A model generated the notes under the pieces. The model saw only the letters and a list, made by a program, of their open reading frames with translations, had not been told where the DNA came from and did not search any database. A stretch of 39,592 nt of DNA from Bacteroidales bacterium. GTDB lineage: Bacteria > Bacteroidota > Bacteroidia > Bacteroidales > UBA932. Of this stretch, positions 18,706 to 25,410 are shown in pieces. Made by a program: the position numbers and the translations under genes. Location of the stretch: positions 1 through 39,592 of the forward strand of contig JAEEVG010000019.1 in NCBI GenBank assembly GCA_016290835.1. The letters are read 5' to 3'. Each line of letters begins with the position of its first letter. Position 1 is the stretch's first letter.

Positions 18706-19179
18706 CTATTTTACGAGGGAGATGGCGCCGAAGACGCCGAGACTCGCCAGGAGCATGATGGCGGCGGCGAGCAGCAAGCCGAGCAGGATGTAGATCACGC
18801 TCTTCTTGAAATCCATGTTCAGAATGCTCGCGGCAAGGGTGCCGGTCCAGGCACCCGTGCCCGGGAGCGGAATGCCCACGAACAGCAGCAAGGCCACGTA
18901 GAGCCCGCGCCCGGCCTTCGCTTCCAGCTTGCGGCCGCCTTTCTCTCCTTTCTCCAGACACCAGCGGCAGAAGCCGCCGATCAGCTTCTTGTCCTTGCCC
19001 CAGTCGAGCACCTTCCGGGCGAAGAGGAAGATGAACGGAACCGGGAGCATATTGCCCACCAGGGCCACGAGGATGGAGGGAACGAGCGGCAGGCCGAAGC
19101 CTACGGCATAGGGGATGGCGCCGCGGAGTTCAATCAGCGGGACCATCGAAATCAGGAAGACGATCAGGTATTTCTTCAT
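18706..19179 (-). CDS. small multidrug export family membrane protein
   Basis: A 157-residue membrane protein with four to five helices (about residues 5-20, 25-52, 90-112 and 123-150). The early motif PLIELRGAIPYAVG and the later PLPGTGAWTG are hallmarks of the COG2426 / Sm_multidrug_ex family. The family name comes from early resistance data and its true substrate is uncertain. It is the last gene of a three-gene unit: its ATG overlaps the previous stop by four bases (ATGA). Confidence 0.85.
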   Translation of the reverse strand: MKKYLIVFLISMVPLIELRGAIPYAVGFGLPLVPSILVALVGNMLPVPFIFLFARKVLDWGKDKKLIGGFCRWCLEKGEKGGRKLEAKAGRGLYVALLLFVGIPLPGTGAWTGTLAASILNMDFKKSVIYILLGLLLAAAIMLLASLGVFGAISLVK

Positions 19180-19655
19180 TGGATCTTGTCCAGGATTTCC
19201 AGGATGGCGGGAATGGCATCGGCCTGCTTGGCCGGGGTCTGTTCGGTGCGGGGTGTGCTGGCCACGAGGTCGAACACACCGCCGGTCAGCGCACAGCGGC
19301 CCGCCTTGAACCGGGCCTCGGCGCGGCGCGCCTCATATTCGGCGGTAAAATCAAGCGGGTCGGCGAGAGAGAGGAAAAGGTCGCAAAGGGTCTCGTCGCG
19401 CCGCTCCGGCTTGATGCGTCCGATCCAGTCGAGATCCTTCTTGCCGGGGCAGAGGATGCGCACCTCGATACCCCGGTCGAGGAGCAGCCGCTGGGCGAGC
19501 CGGCAGGCCACGGTCGGGTCTTCGGCAGTGGTCAGGCCGTCCACGTAGACCACGGCGCTGCGGATCTGCTGCATCGGAAGCAGGGAGGTAGGGGTGCTGC
19601 TCTGCGTGTGGCGCAGGACATAGCGGCGGACAAGCAGGACGATGGGATTTTTCAT
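19176..19655 (-). CDS. conserved Bacteroidetes protein of unknown function
   Basis: A 159-residue soluble protein with no signal peptide or membrane helix. It has a mixed alpha/beta pattern: a hydrophobic strand SAVVYVDG near 33-40, another EVRILC near 84-89, and a conserved-looking stretch CDLFLSLADPLDFTAEYEA near 111-129. It resembles the roughly 160-residue Bacteroidetes family I know as DUF6913, but I cannot confirm that here. It overlaps both neighbours by ATGA, following the PfkB kinase and preceding the export protein, so all three are probably co-translated. Confidence 0.7.
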   Translation of the reverse strand: MKNPIVLLVRRYVLRHTQSSTPTSLLPMQQIRSAVVYVDGLTTAEDPTVACRLAQRLLLDRGIEVRILCPGKKDLDWIGRIKPERRDETLCDLFLSLADPLDFTAEYEARRAEARFKAGRCALTGGVFDLVASTPRTEQTPAKQADAIPAILEILDKIQ

Positions 19656-20650
19656 CGGCTGTAGGAGGCTATGAGTTCACGCATTTGTTCTTTGGCGGCC
19701 TTCCAGCGCGGAATGTCGATCTTGGTGCCGATCACCTCCACCACCTTGGCGGCGATGATGGAACCGAGCTCGCCGCAGGCCTTGAGCGGGAGGCCAAGGG
19801 CGTCGGCGAAGAGGAAGCCGGCAGCGTAGGTATCGCCCGCACCGGTGGCATCGACGGGATCCGCCGGCCAGGTGTGGATGAAATGCACTTCCTCCCCGGA
19901 ACGGACCCAGCTGCCGTCCTTGCCCACCTTGACCACGGCGATGCGGCTGAGGGCGGCCAGTTCGGCGAGGGCCTCCACCGGGTCCCGCAGCCCGGTGAAT
20001 GCACGGGCCTCGCTCTCGTTGGCGAACACGATGTCCACGTATTTCTCGACGATGTCGTGCAGGAAGGCGAGGTTGGATTCCACGACGTTGTAGGAGGCCA
20101 GGTCAAGGGAAATGATGCACCCGGCGGAACGGGCCAGTTCGACGGCGCGGCGCACCAGGTCCTGGTTCTGGACGAGGTAGCCCTCGATGTGGAAATAATC
20201 GTAACCCTCGAACCAGGCGGGGTCCAGGTCTTCCGGGACCAGGTCAAGCGCGGCGCCGAGATAGACGGCGAAGGTGCGCTCGGCGTTGCCGCCGCTCACG
20301 AAGACCATCGAGCGGCCGCTGGAGTGCGTGCTCTTCAGCAGGCGGGTCTTGATGCCGTACTGCTCCTGGTCGCTCTTGAAGAGGTGCCCGAGTTCGTCGT
20401 CCCCCACCTTGCCGATGAAGCCCGAGGGCATCCCGAGGATGGCCGTGCAGGAGATGGTGTTGGCGGCGGAACCTCCGGCGACATATTTGACCCCGAGCGG
20501 CTTGAGCGCCGTCCAAATGCCGTCGCCTGTCTCCATATCCACGTGCTGCATGCTTCCCTTGGGGAGGTGGTAGGTATTGAGGAGCGAATCATCCGGCAGG
20601 ATGGCCAGAATGTCGGTGAGAGCGTTTCCGATTCCGAGAATTGATTTCAT
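19652..20650 (-). CDS. PfkB family carbohydrate/nucleoside kinase (adenosine kinase-like)
   Basis: A 332-residue ribokinase-fold kinase. The N-terminal substrate-binding signature GGSAAN is at 59-64, the PfkB signature 2 is DPVDATGAGDTYAAGF with D273 as catalytic base and the GAGD anion hole, and the lid region lies around 15-50. Bacteroidetes members of this type are commonly annotated as adenosine kinase, but the substrate is not proven by sequence. The start ATG at 20650 lies 6 bases behind a TATTTTTG box on the minus strand; the frame runs on upstream only as a shadow of the opposite gene. It is the first gene of a three-gene operon. Confidence 0.88.
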   Translation of the reverse strand: MKSILGIGNALTDILAILPDDSLLNTYHLPKGSMQHVDMETGDGIWTALKPLGVKYVAGGSAANTISCTAILGMPSGFIGKVGDDELGHLFKSDQEQYGIKTRLLKSTHSSGRSMVFVSGGNAERTFAVYLGAALDLVPEDLDPAWFEGYDYFHIEGYLVQNQDLVRRAVELARSAGCIISLDLASYNVVESNLAFLHDIVEKYVDIVFANESEARAFTGLRDPVEALAELAALSRIAVVKVGKDGSWVRSGEEVHFIHTWPADPVDATGAGDTYAAGFLFADALGLPLKACGELGSIIAAKVVEVIGTKIDIPRWKAAKEQMRELIASYSR

Positions 20651-20656
20651 ATTTCG

Positions 20657-20664
20657 CAAAAATA
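20657..20664 (-). promoter_or_regulatory. -7 box for the PfkB kinase operon
   Basis: TATTTTTG on the minus strand fits TAnnTTTG and ends 6 bases before the ATG at 20650, suggesting a leaderless mRNA. It stands back to back with the box at 20679-20686. Confidence 0.5.
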
Positions 20665-20678
20665 ACACAAATAAATCG

Positions 20679-20686
20679 TAAATTTG
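20679..20686 (+). promoter_or_regulatory. -7 box for the UPF0104-type gene
   Basis: TAAATTTG fits TAnnTTTG and ends 6 bases before the ATG at 20693. The box contains the in-frame TTG at 20684, which argues against that codon as the start. Confidence 0.6.
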
Positions 20687-20692
20687 CGCCCA

Positions 20693-21676
20693 ATGTCCAA
20701 GAAAGCTGCAAATATCATCAAATACAGCCTGTCCGCCGTCCTGGCGGGCGTGCTCGTCTGGTTCGCCTTCCGCGGGGTGGACTGGAAGGCCTTCTGGGCC
20801 GGTCTGCAGCAGACGCGCTGGGCCTATATGGTCCTCTATTTCGTCGTCGCCCTGCTGGCCCTCGTCTTCCGCGAAGAGCGCTGGTATGCCCTGATGCATC
20901 CCCTGGATCCGGAACTGCGCCGCCTGCAGGTCTGGGACGCCATCAACGTGGGAAACATCATCAACATCGTGCTGCCCGGCGCGGGGGAATTCGCCCGCTG
21001 CGGCTACGTCTCCTCCCGGCGGATGAGTTTCGACAAGGCCTTCGGCACCATCGCCTGCGAGCGGATGTGCGACCTGGTGGCCGTGGTCGTGCTGCTCGTG
21101 GCCGCGCTCGTGCTCAAGTGGGAGAGTTTCGGGACCTTCTTCCTGGAGAACATCTGGCATCCGATGGCCGGACGGCTGGGCAGCGGGACGGTCTGGCTGC
21201 TGATCGGCGCCCTGGCCGCGCTGCTCGCCCTCTTCTTCTGGCTGGTGTACCGTCACCGCCGGCGCAACCGCTGGTGCGCACGCATCGCCACGACCATCAA
21301 GGGCCTGCTGACCGGATTCGCGAGCGTGGCGAAGCTGAAGCACAAATGGGCCTTCGTGCTCACCACCGTGGGCATCTGGACGATGTACGTAATGATGCTC
21401 TGGTGCACCCTGCGCGCCCTGCCGCTGCTGGACGGCCTGGGGATGGTGGACGCCCTCTTCCTGTCGGCCGTGGGCAACATCGCCTCCGTGATCCCGGTAC
21501 CGGGCGGAATCGGGGCCTACCACTACCTGGTGGCCCTGTCGATCCAGAGCCTGTACGCCGCAGCTTGGGAGACGGGCATCCTCGTCGCGACCCTCGGCCA
21601 CGAGGCCCACGCCATCCTGATCATCCTCGTCGGGGTGATCTCCTATGCCCATCTGACCTTGCAAAAGCGGAAATAA
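20693..21676 (+). CDS. lysylphosphatidylglycerol synthase TM-domain / UPF0104 membrane protein
   Basis: A 327-residue integral membrane protein with about eight helices. It has the architecture of the LPG_synthase_TM (UPF0104) family, including a conserved NIINIVLPGAGEFARCGYVS segment near 85-105 and a GNIASVIPVPGGIGAYHYLV segment near 260-280. The soluble aminoacyl-transferase domain of MprF is absent, so lipid lysylation is not implied. Such stand-alone domains are widespread, of uncertain role, and possibly act as lipid flippases. ATG 20693 is chosen over the in-frame TTG at 20684 because the latter lies inside the promoter box. Confidence 0.85.
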   Translation: MSKKAANIIKYSLSAVLAGVLVWFAFRGVDWKAFWAGLQQTRWAYMVLYFVVALLALVFREERWYALMHPLDPELRRLQVWDAINVGNIINIVLPGAGEFARCGYVSSRRMSFDKAFGTIACERMCDLVAVVVLLVAALVLKWESFGTFFLENIWHPMAGRLGSGTVWLLIGALAALLALFFWLVYRHRRRNRWCARIATTIKGLLTGFASVAKLKHKWAFVLTTVGIWTMYVMMLWCTLRALPLLDGLGMVDALFLSAVGNIASVIPVPGGIGAYHYLVALSIQSLYAAAWETGILVATLGHEAHAILIILVGVISYAHLTLQKRK

Positions 21677-21680
21677 TCCT

Positions 21681-21688
21681 TATATTTG
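21681..21688 (+). promoter_or_regulatory. -7 box for asnA
   Basis: TATATTTG fits TAnnTTTG, lies 5 bases behind the stop of the preceding gene and precedes the asnA ATG (21717) by 28 bases, so asnA has its own promoter. Confidence 0.6.
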
Positions 21689-21716
21689 CAAACGTTAGTG
21701 TATTACCTGTAGCGTT

Positions 21717-22754
21717 ATGCAATTGATCATCCCCGATCACTACGTGGACCTGCTCGGCGGAGCAGAGAACACGGAGAAGGCCATCAAGGCCGTCAAGGAC
21801 ATGTTCCAGAACAATCTCTCAGCCCAGCTGGCCCTGTTGCGGGTGACGGCTCCGATGGTCGTACCCTCCGGGACCGGCCTCAACGACGAGCTCAACGGGG
21901 TGGAACGTCCGGTCCGTTTCCCGATTCGCGACATGGAGGAACGGCAGGCGGAGGTGGTCCATTCACTGGCCAAGTGGAAGCGGGTCAAGCTCGCGCAGAT
22001 GGGCATCCGGCCCGGCCGGGGCATCTATACCGACATGAACGCCCTGCGTCCCGACGAGGAGCTGGACAACCTCCATTCCATCTATGTGGACCAGTGGGAC
22101 TGGGAAAAGGTCATCCGCCGGGAGGACCGCCACCTGGGTTTCCTCAAGCAGACCGTGCGCCGCATCTACGAGGCTATCAAGGTCACGGAGAACAAGCTTT
22201 TCGTGGAATTCCCGCAGATCGTCCCCGAGCTCCCGGAGGAGATTCACTTCATCCAAGCCGAGGAGCTGGTACAGCTCTACCCCGGCCGCACGCCCAAGGA
22301 GCGGGAGCACGAGATCGTGCGCCGCTGGGGCGCCGTGTTCATCATCGGCATCGGCGGGGTCCTGTCCGACGGTGCGCCGCACGATGGCCGCGCCGCGGAC
22401 TACGACGACTGGAGCAGCCCCAACGAAGAGGGTTTCAAGGGCCTCAACGGCGATATCCTCGTGTGGAATAACATCCTCCAGCGCCCGTTCGAGCTCTCCA
22501 GCATGGGCATCCGCGTGGACGAGGCGGCGCTGCGCCGCCAGTTGGAGATCAAGGGCGAATCCTGGAAGGCGGAACTCCCCTTCCACCGGAGCCTGCTCGC
22601 CGGCGAGCTGCCCTGCACCATCGGCGGCGGCATCGGCCAGTCCCGCCTCTGCATGTACCTGCTGCGCAAGGCCCACATCGGCGAGATCCAGAGCAGCATC
22701 TGGCCCGAGGAGATGGTCCGGGCGTGCCGCGCCGCCGGCATCAACCTGGTCTGA
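21717..22754 (+). CDS. asnA: aspartate--ammonia ligase
   Basis: A 345-residue AsnA, the ammonia-dependent asparagine synthetase related to class II aminoacyl-tRNA synthetases. It is recognisable throughout: the N-terminal QNNLSAQLALLRVTAPM, the DMNALRPDE segment, the WDWEK motif near 125, and the ATP-site region CTIGGGIGQSRLCMYLL near 300-316. It converts aspartate, ammonia and ATP to asparagine in the cytosol. Length and both ends are normal. The last 15 codons lie within a 46-base segment that is repeated exactly 1.79 kb downstream (24495-24540). It has its own promoter box at 21681-21688. Confidence 0.96.
   Translation: MQLIIPDHYVDLLGGAENTEKAIKAVKDMFQNNLSAQLALLRVTAPMVVPSGTGLNDELNGVERPVRFPIRDMEERQAEVVHSLAKWKRVKLAQMGIRPGRGIYTDMNALRPDEELDNLHSIYVDQWDWEKVIRREDRHLGFLKQTVRRIYEAIKVTENKLFVEFPQIVPELPEEIHFIQAEELVQLYPGRTPKEREHEIVRRWGAVFIIGIGGVLSDGAPHDGRAADYDDWSSPNEEGFKGLNGDILVWNNILQRPFELSSMGIRVDEAALRRQLEIKGESWKAELPFHRSLLAGELPCTIGGGIGQSRLCMYLLRKAHIGEIQSSIWPEEMVRACRAAGINLV
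22705..22750 (+). repeat. 46-bp direct repeat, copy 1 (asnA 3' end)
   Basis: Bases 22705-22750, covering the last codons of asnA, are identical to 24495-24540 in the same orientation. In copy 1 the sequence continues GTC TGA; copy 2 continues GTT TAA. Copy 2 therefore still encodes the same C-terminus (EEMVRACRAAGINLV) through a synonymous change and a different stop codon. Confidence 0.9.
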
Positions 22755-22786
22755 TACCTTTTTTCGGGAATTCCGCTCCGGACACC

Positions 22787-22812
22787 TGTAACATCCGGCG
22801 GGATGTTGCGTC
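22787..22812 (+). promoter_or_regulatory. ECF-sigma promoter of the sigma-factor operon
   Basis: A -35-like TGTAACAT (22787-22794) and a -10-like CGTC (22809-22812) are separated so that AAC and CGTC are 16 bases apart, the classic ECF promoter spacing. The ATG of the sigma gene lies 10 bases behind CGTC. A near copy precedes the lipoprotein gene at 25116-25091. An inverted repeat AACATCC / GGATGTT overlaps the spacer. The position implies autoregulation. Confidence 0.7.
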
Positions 22813-22822
22813 CTAATAATAA

Positions 22823-23290
22823 ATGACACCGGAAGAGTTCGCGCGACTGTATCTCCCGCTAGGGGACGATTTCTATCAGCTTGCACTCCGCCTGCTCGAC
22901 TCGCAGGAGGATGCCCAAGATGCCGTCCAGGACCTGTATGTCAAGTTACTCTCCGACCGGGAGCGGCTGGATACCATCCAGGATCCCCGGGCCTGGGGCT
23001 ATGTCCTGCTGCGCAACCTCTGCGTGGACCATATCCGGAGCCGGAGCGCCCGACCACAGGAGGCGGTCTCCGAAGTGCTGGCCGCTGAGACGCCCGAAGA
23101 GCCGCCGGAACGGCTTGGGCGCGCCCTCGCCGCGGTCCGGAGCCTCTCTGCCGCCGACCGCTCGCTCGTGCGCCTGCGGCTCGTCCACGACCTCCCCTAC
23201 GACGAGATCGCCCGCCGGACCGGCAAGACCGAGCTCGCCCTCCGCGTGGCCTTCTACAGAATTAAGAACAAAATACGCAAGAAGATATGA
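22823..23290 (+). CDS. ECF-type RNA polymerase sigma factor
   Basis: A 155-residue sigma-70 family protein with only regions 2 and 4. Region 2 (about residues 5-75) contains the DAQDAVQDLYVKLL core-binding stretch and the AWGYVLLRNLCVDHIRSR -10-recognition helix. Region 4 (about 100-152) ends in the helix-turn-helix LPYDEIARRTGKTELALRVAFYRIKNKIRKK. It directs RNA polymerase to alternative promoters. The start is the only ATG behind the ECF-like promoter. The next ORF, a one-TM protein, starts three bases before the stop, which is the usual place for the controlling anti-sigma partner. The operon ends with a DUF4252 protein, a gene set common in Bacteroides. Confidence 0.92.
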   Translation: MTPEEFARLYLPLGDDFYQLALRLLDSQEDAQDAVQDLYVKLLSDRERLDTIQDPRAWGYVLLRNLCVDHIRSRSARPQEAVSEVLAAETPEEPPERLGRALAAVRSLSAADRSLVRLRLVHDLPYDEIARRTGKTELALRVAFYRIKNKIRKKI

Positions 23291-23661
23291 CACACTCAGA
23301 AAACATGGAACCCAAGGCCCCCGGCGAACTCCGGGAGCGCCTGGAAGACACCGTCTCCGCAGCCATCCTCGCGGAGCGTGGGCCACAGGCACTCGACGAT
23401 GCGCCGCGCCGCCCGGTCCGCTGGTCCTGGGTCGTTGCGCCCGCCCTCGCCCTGGCCTGCCTGACCGTCGTGCTTGCCGTCCGGAAACCCCGGCTGAGCC
23501 CTTACGACACCTTCTCCGACCCCACGCTGGCTTATGCAGCGCTCGAGCAGGCCTTCTCCGCTTTCTCGGATCCGGTCGGAGCCGGATTCAACGCCATCAA
23601 TGTCTCGCTCGAGGCTTTCGACCAGACGCTCGAAAGCGCCCGAACCCCCCAACAGCATTAG
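23287..23661 (+). CDS. small single-TM protein, candidate anti-sigma partner
   Basis: A 124-residue protein with a charged cytosolic N-terminus (about 1-45), one membrane helix (about 47-65, WVVAPALALACLTVVLAV) and a roughly 55-residue outer part rich in Phe, Ala and Asp. It shows no recognisable zinc-binding ZAS motif (no HxxxCxxC). The ATG at 23287 overlaps the sigma-factor stop by four bases (ATGA). Position and topology suggest it holds the sigma factor at the membrane, but this is inference; no domain name can be given. Confidence 0.75.
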   Translation: MTHSENMEPKAPGELRERLEDTVSAAILAERGPQALDDAPRRPVRWSWVVAPALALACLTVVLAVRKPRLSPYDTFSDPTLAYAALEQAFSAFSDPVGAGFNAINVSLEAFDQTLESARTPQQH

Positions 23662-23671
23662 CATCACCGTC

Positions 23672-24412
23672 ATGAAGAAGTTCTTCACCATTATTCTGTG
23701 TTCCTGCCTCCTGGCCGTCTGCGCATCCGCGCAGAAGCGGCCGGACGGCTTCTCCCAGAAAGAATGGGACGCCCTGACCCCGGCGAACCGGGCCAAGATC
23801 GTCGCCCTGATCAATGCCTACTCCGTCGAGCGGGCCGTCCGCAGCGGCAAGGATGTCCAGGAGGACGAAGCCGTCACCTTCACCCTGGCCCGGCCCAAGA
23901 CCGGCGGCACCCGGTACCAGCCTCCCAAAACGAACCGCACGATGCCCCCCGAGAGCAACTATGTCTACTACCGCTGGTGCGACCAGGACGACGTCAACGC
24001 CGTCTATGTGTCCCCGTATATGTTCAAGATGATCCAGACCCTGCCGGACTTCGAGTTCCGGGGCCGGAAGTTCAACCTTTCTTCGGTCATCAAGGACCTG
24101 AGCGGGCTGTATATGCTGGAGTTCGCGCAGTATACCCAGGACGGACGCTTCTCCTACAGCCGCAACAGCACCACCGGCGGCCTGCGCCGCGACATCCGCG
24201 ACTACCTTGACGACAACAATTACCAGACCCTGGTCGAGAACCATGCCGGAGGCCGCTACAACCGCATCTTCATCCGCCGCGACGGCGCCACGGTCTCCGG
24301 CTTCGTGCTGGTGGACCTCGACGAAGATTTCGACTACGGCCGCTTCATCTGCCTGGAAGGCAGCATTCCCCAGAGCCAGTTCGAAAAGATCTTCGTCGGC
24401 GCGATGAAATAG
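23672..24412 (+). CDS. DUF4252-like exported protein
   Basis: A 246-residue exported protein with a signal peptide (about residues 1-20, ending CASA). The mature part begins with a Lys/Arg/Pro-rich stretch (to about 95), followed by the DUF4252-like core (about 105-246): VSPYMFKMIQTLPD, then LSGLYMLEF, a YQTLVENHAGGRYNRIFIRRDG beta stretch and a C-terminal G-S-I-P. In Bacteroidetes such proteins recur behind ECF sigma genes; their function is unknown. The ATG at 23672 is preferred because it begins the signal peptide; it lies 10 bases behind the previous stop. The long N-terminal region before the core is unusual for the family as I know it. Confidence 0.75.
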   Translation: MKKFFTIILCSCLLAVCASAQKRPDGFSQKEWDALTPANRAKIVALINAYSVERAVRSGKDVQEDEAVTFTLARPKTGGTRYQPPKTNRTMPPESNYVYYRWCDQDDVNAVYVSPYMFKMIQTLPDFEFRGRKFNLSSVIKDLSGLYMLEFAQYTQDGRFSYSRNSTTGGLRRDIRDYLDDNNYQTLVENHAGGRYNRIFIRRDGATVSGFVLVDLDEDFDYGRFICLEGSIPQSQFEKIFVGAMK

Positions 24413-24494
24413 TCCCCGGGGCGCGGAAGGGTGCCCGGGGCGCGGGCTGGACGTGGCAGGGCGAAGACCGGGAGGTAGAAGATCAGGGTAAGGA

Positions 24495-24540
24495 CCGAGG
24501 AGATGGTCCGGGCGTGCCGCGCCGCCGGCATCAACCTGGT
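24495..24540 (+). repeat. 46-bp direct repeat, copy 2 (asnA 3'-end duplicate)
   Basis: Exact copy of 22705-22750, ending at 24540 and followed by TTAA in place of CTGA, so the asnA-type frame still stops one codon later. It lies 82 bases behind the DUF4252-like gene and overlaps the 3' end of the convergent lipoprotein gene, supplying its last codons and stop. The 82 bases before it (24413-24494) are GC-rich, hold a 12-base direct repeat CCCGGGGCGCGG (24415-24426 and 24434-24445), and no gene. Confidence 0.9.
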
Positions 24541-25082
24541 TTAACCGGGATTTTCCTTTTCTTCTTCATATTCCGCCAGCCCAGTTCGCGGTTGGCGCGG
24601 ATGAATTCGCTGTCGAAGAAACTCTGCGTCGTCCCGATGACGCTGCCGCCCAGCACCTTCCCCCGCTCATCGCAGATAACCCCGCCGGCCAGGTAGGTAT
24701 GGGGCCGGCATCCGAGGTGCTGGACCGGCCATTGGCTCTCGGGGTCCAGGATTACGGCGAAGCGGCAGTGGTAGCGCTCCAGCAGTTTCATCAGCTTGAG
24801 GCTGTCCGAGACCGGACAATCGCAGTAGAAGATGAATTCCCAGGCCGGATTCTCCTCGATGATCTTGTCAATCTTCCCCTCCGGCGTATGGTACAGCACA
24901 TCGCGGAAATTGTCCAGGGTGAGATACTGGATCACGAAATACTTTCCCTTCTCGATCTGATAGTTCTCCACCCGCCCGTCGGCATCGAAAACGTCCGTAT
25001 AATCCTCCCAGAACCCCACCCGCTTCAGAGGCTGGCAGGCCGCGAGCGCGAGAAACACAATCAAAAGGAAATTTCGTTTCAT
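24531..25082 (-). CDS. lipoprotein with thioredoxin-like architecture
   Basis: A 183-residue lipoprotein with lipobox LALAAC (C16 lipidated). After a basic N-terminal region, a strand-helix-strand unit (WEFIFYCDCP near 81-90, SLKLMKLLERYH, FAVILDPES near 110) and a beta hairpin (GGVICDERGKVLGG near 133-146) resemble the redoxin fold of Bacteroidetes redoxin-like lipoproteins. There is a CDC triplet rather than a CxxC active site. The ATG at 25082 lies 8 bases behind an ECF-like promoter that almost duplicates the sigma-operon promoter. The last three codons and stop lie within the asnA-derived repeat, so its C-terminus may have been rewritten. The fold assignment is tentative. Confidence 0.75.
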   Translation of the reverse strand: MKRNFLLIVFLALAACQPLKRVGFWEDYTDVFDADGRVENYQIEKGKYFVIQYLTLDNFRDVLYHTPEGKIDKIIEENPAWEFIFYCDCPVSDSLKLMKLLERYHCRFAVILDPESQWPVQHLGCRPHTYLAGGVICDERGKVLGGSVIGTTQSFFDSEFIRANRELGWRNMKKKRKIPVKPG

Positions 25083-25090
25083 ACTTTAAT

Positions 25091-25116
25091 GACGGACACC
25101 CCCGCCGAATGTTACA
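25091..25116 (-). promoter_or_regulatory. ECF-sigma promoter of the lipoprotein gene
   Basis: On the minus strand TGTAACAT (25116-25109) and CGTC (25094-25091), with AAC and CGTC 16 bases apart exactly as at 22787-22812. The first half of the spacer is also nearly the same (TCGGCGGG against CCGGCGGG). The ATG follows CGTC by 8 bases. This ties the gene to the neighbouring sigma factor. Confidence 0.7.
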
Positions 25117-25355
25117 CCACAGCATCCCCTAACCACAAAAAAGGCGGGTGCGGCTACGTTTCCTCTGGTGCCGCCCAACGGCGGCGGTGGTTAGGCGGTC
25201 GTACGAGATGTTCCCAAAATCTTGTTTCTGAAAGGGGTTTACAGGAAATCGGCCTTGTAGCGCATTCTGGATGTTAACCTCCCCGAGATTTTGGAGCAAA
25301 AAGCGGTTTCTGGGTGGGGGGTCTACAACTGGAATGCCGCCAGATGGGCTCGGAG
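25117..25355. other. non-coding stretch with paired repeats, possible structured RNA
   Basis: About 240 bases between the lipoprotein promoter and the tRNA terminator, with a lower GC content than the neighbours. A 9-bp inverted repeat CCTAACCAC / GTGGTTAGG (25128-25136 and 25187-25195) encloses GGCGG / CCGCC pairs. On the minus strand the GGCGG...CCGCC stem is followed by six T's (complement of 25142-25137), resembling a terminator. A second inverted repeat CCAAAATCT / AGATTTTGG lies at 25214-25222 and 25286-25294. Two related segments starting GTTTCTG lie near 25224 and 25306. No convincing gene or known RNA family is recognised. Confidence 0.5.
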
Positions 25356-25401
25356 ACAAAAAAAGAAAGGTGACTTTCAGTCCTGAGACTGGTCAGTCAC
25401 C
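25356..25401 (-). terminator. Rho-independent terminator after tRNA-Arg
   Basis: On the minus strand a hairpin with outer stem GGTGACT / AGTCACC and inner stem CAGTC / GACTG, followed by TTTCTTTTTTT. It starts 10 bases behind the tRNA 3' end. Confidence 0.85.
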
Positions 25402-25410
25402 CGTTCTTCG

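Noticed and set aside
20684-20692. TTG start for the UPF0104-type protein
   Set aside because: The TTG is part of the TAAATTTG promoter box; ATG at 20693 is the start.
20641-21726. A 361-codon frame overlapping the UPF0104-type gene
   Set aside because: Arginine- and proline-rich shadow in another frame, with no membrane segments, over a clear membrane protein gene.
24334-24534. Minus-strand frame starting in the asnA repeat copy 2
   Set aside because: It runs antisense through the DUF4252-like gene and the repeat, and shares its first residues with the antisense frame of asnA only because of the repeat.
25129-25359. A 76-codon minus-strand frame in the non-coding stretch
   Set aside because: Its only start is a TTG within the T-run of the tRNA terminator. 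Inverted repeats and a terminator-like stem cut through it, so a structured RNA or repeat seems likelier.
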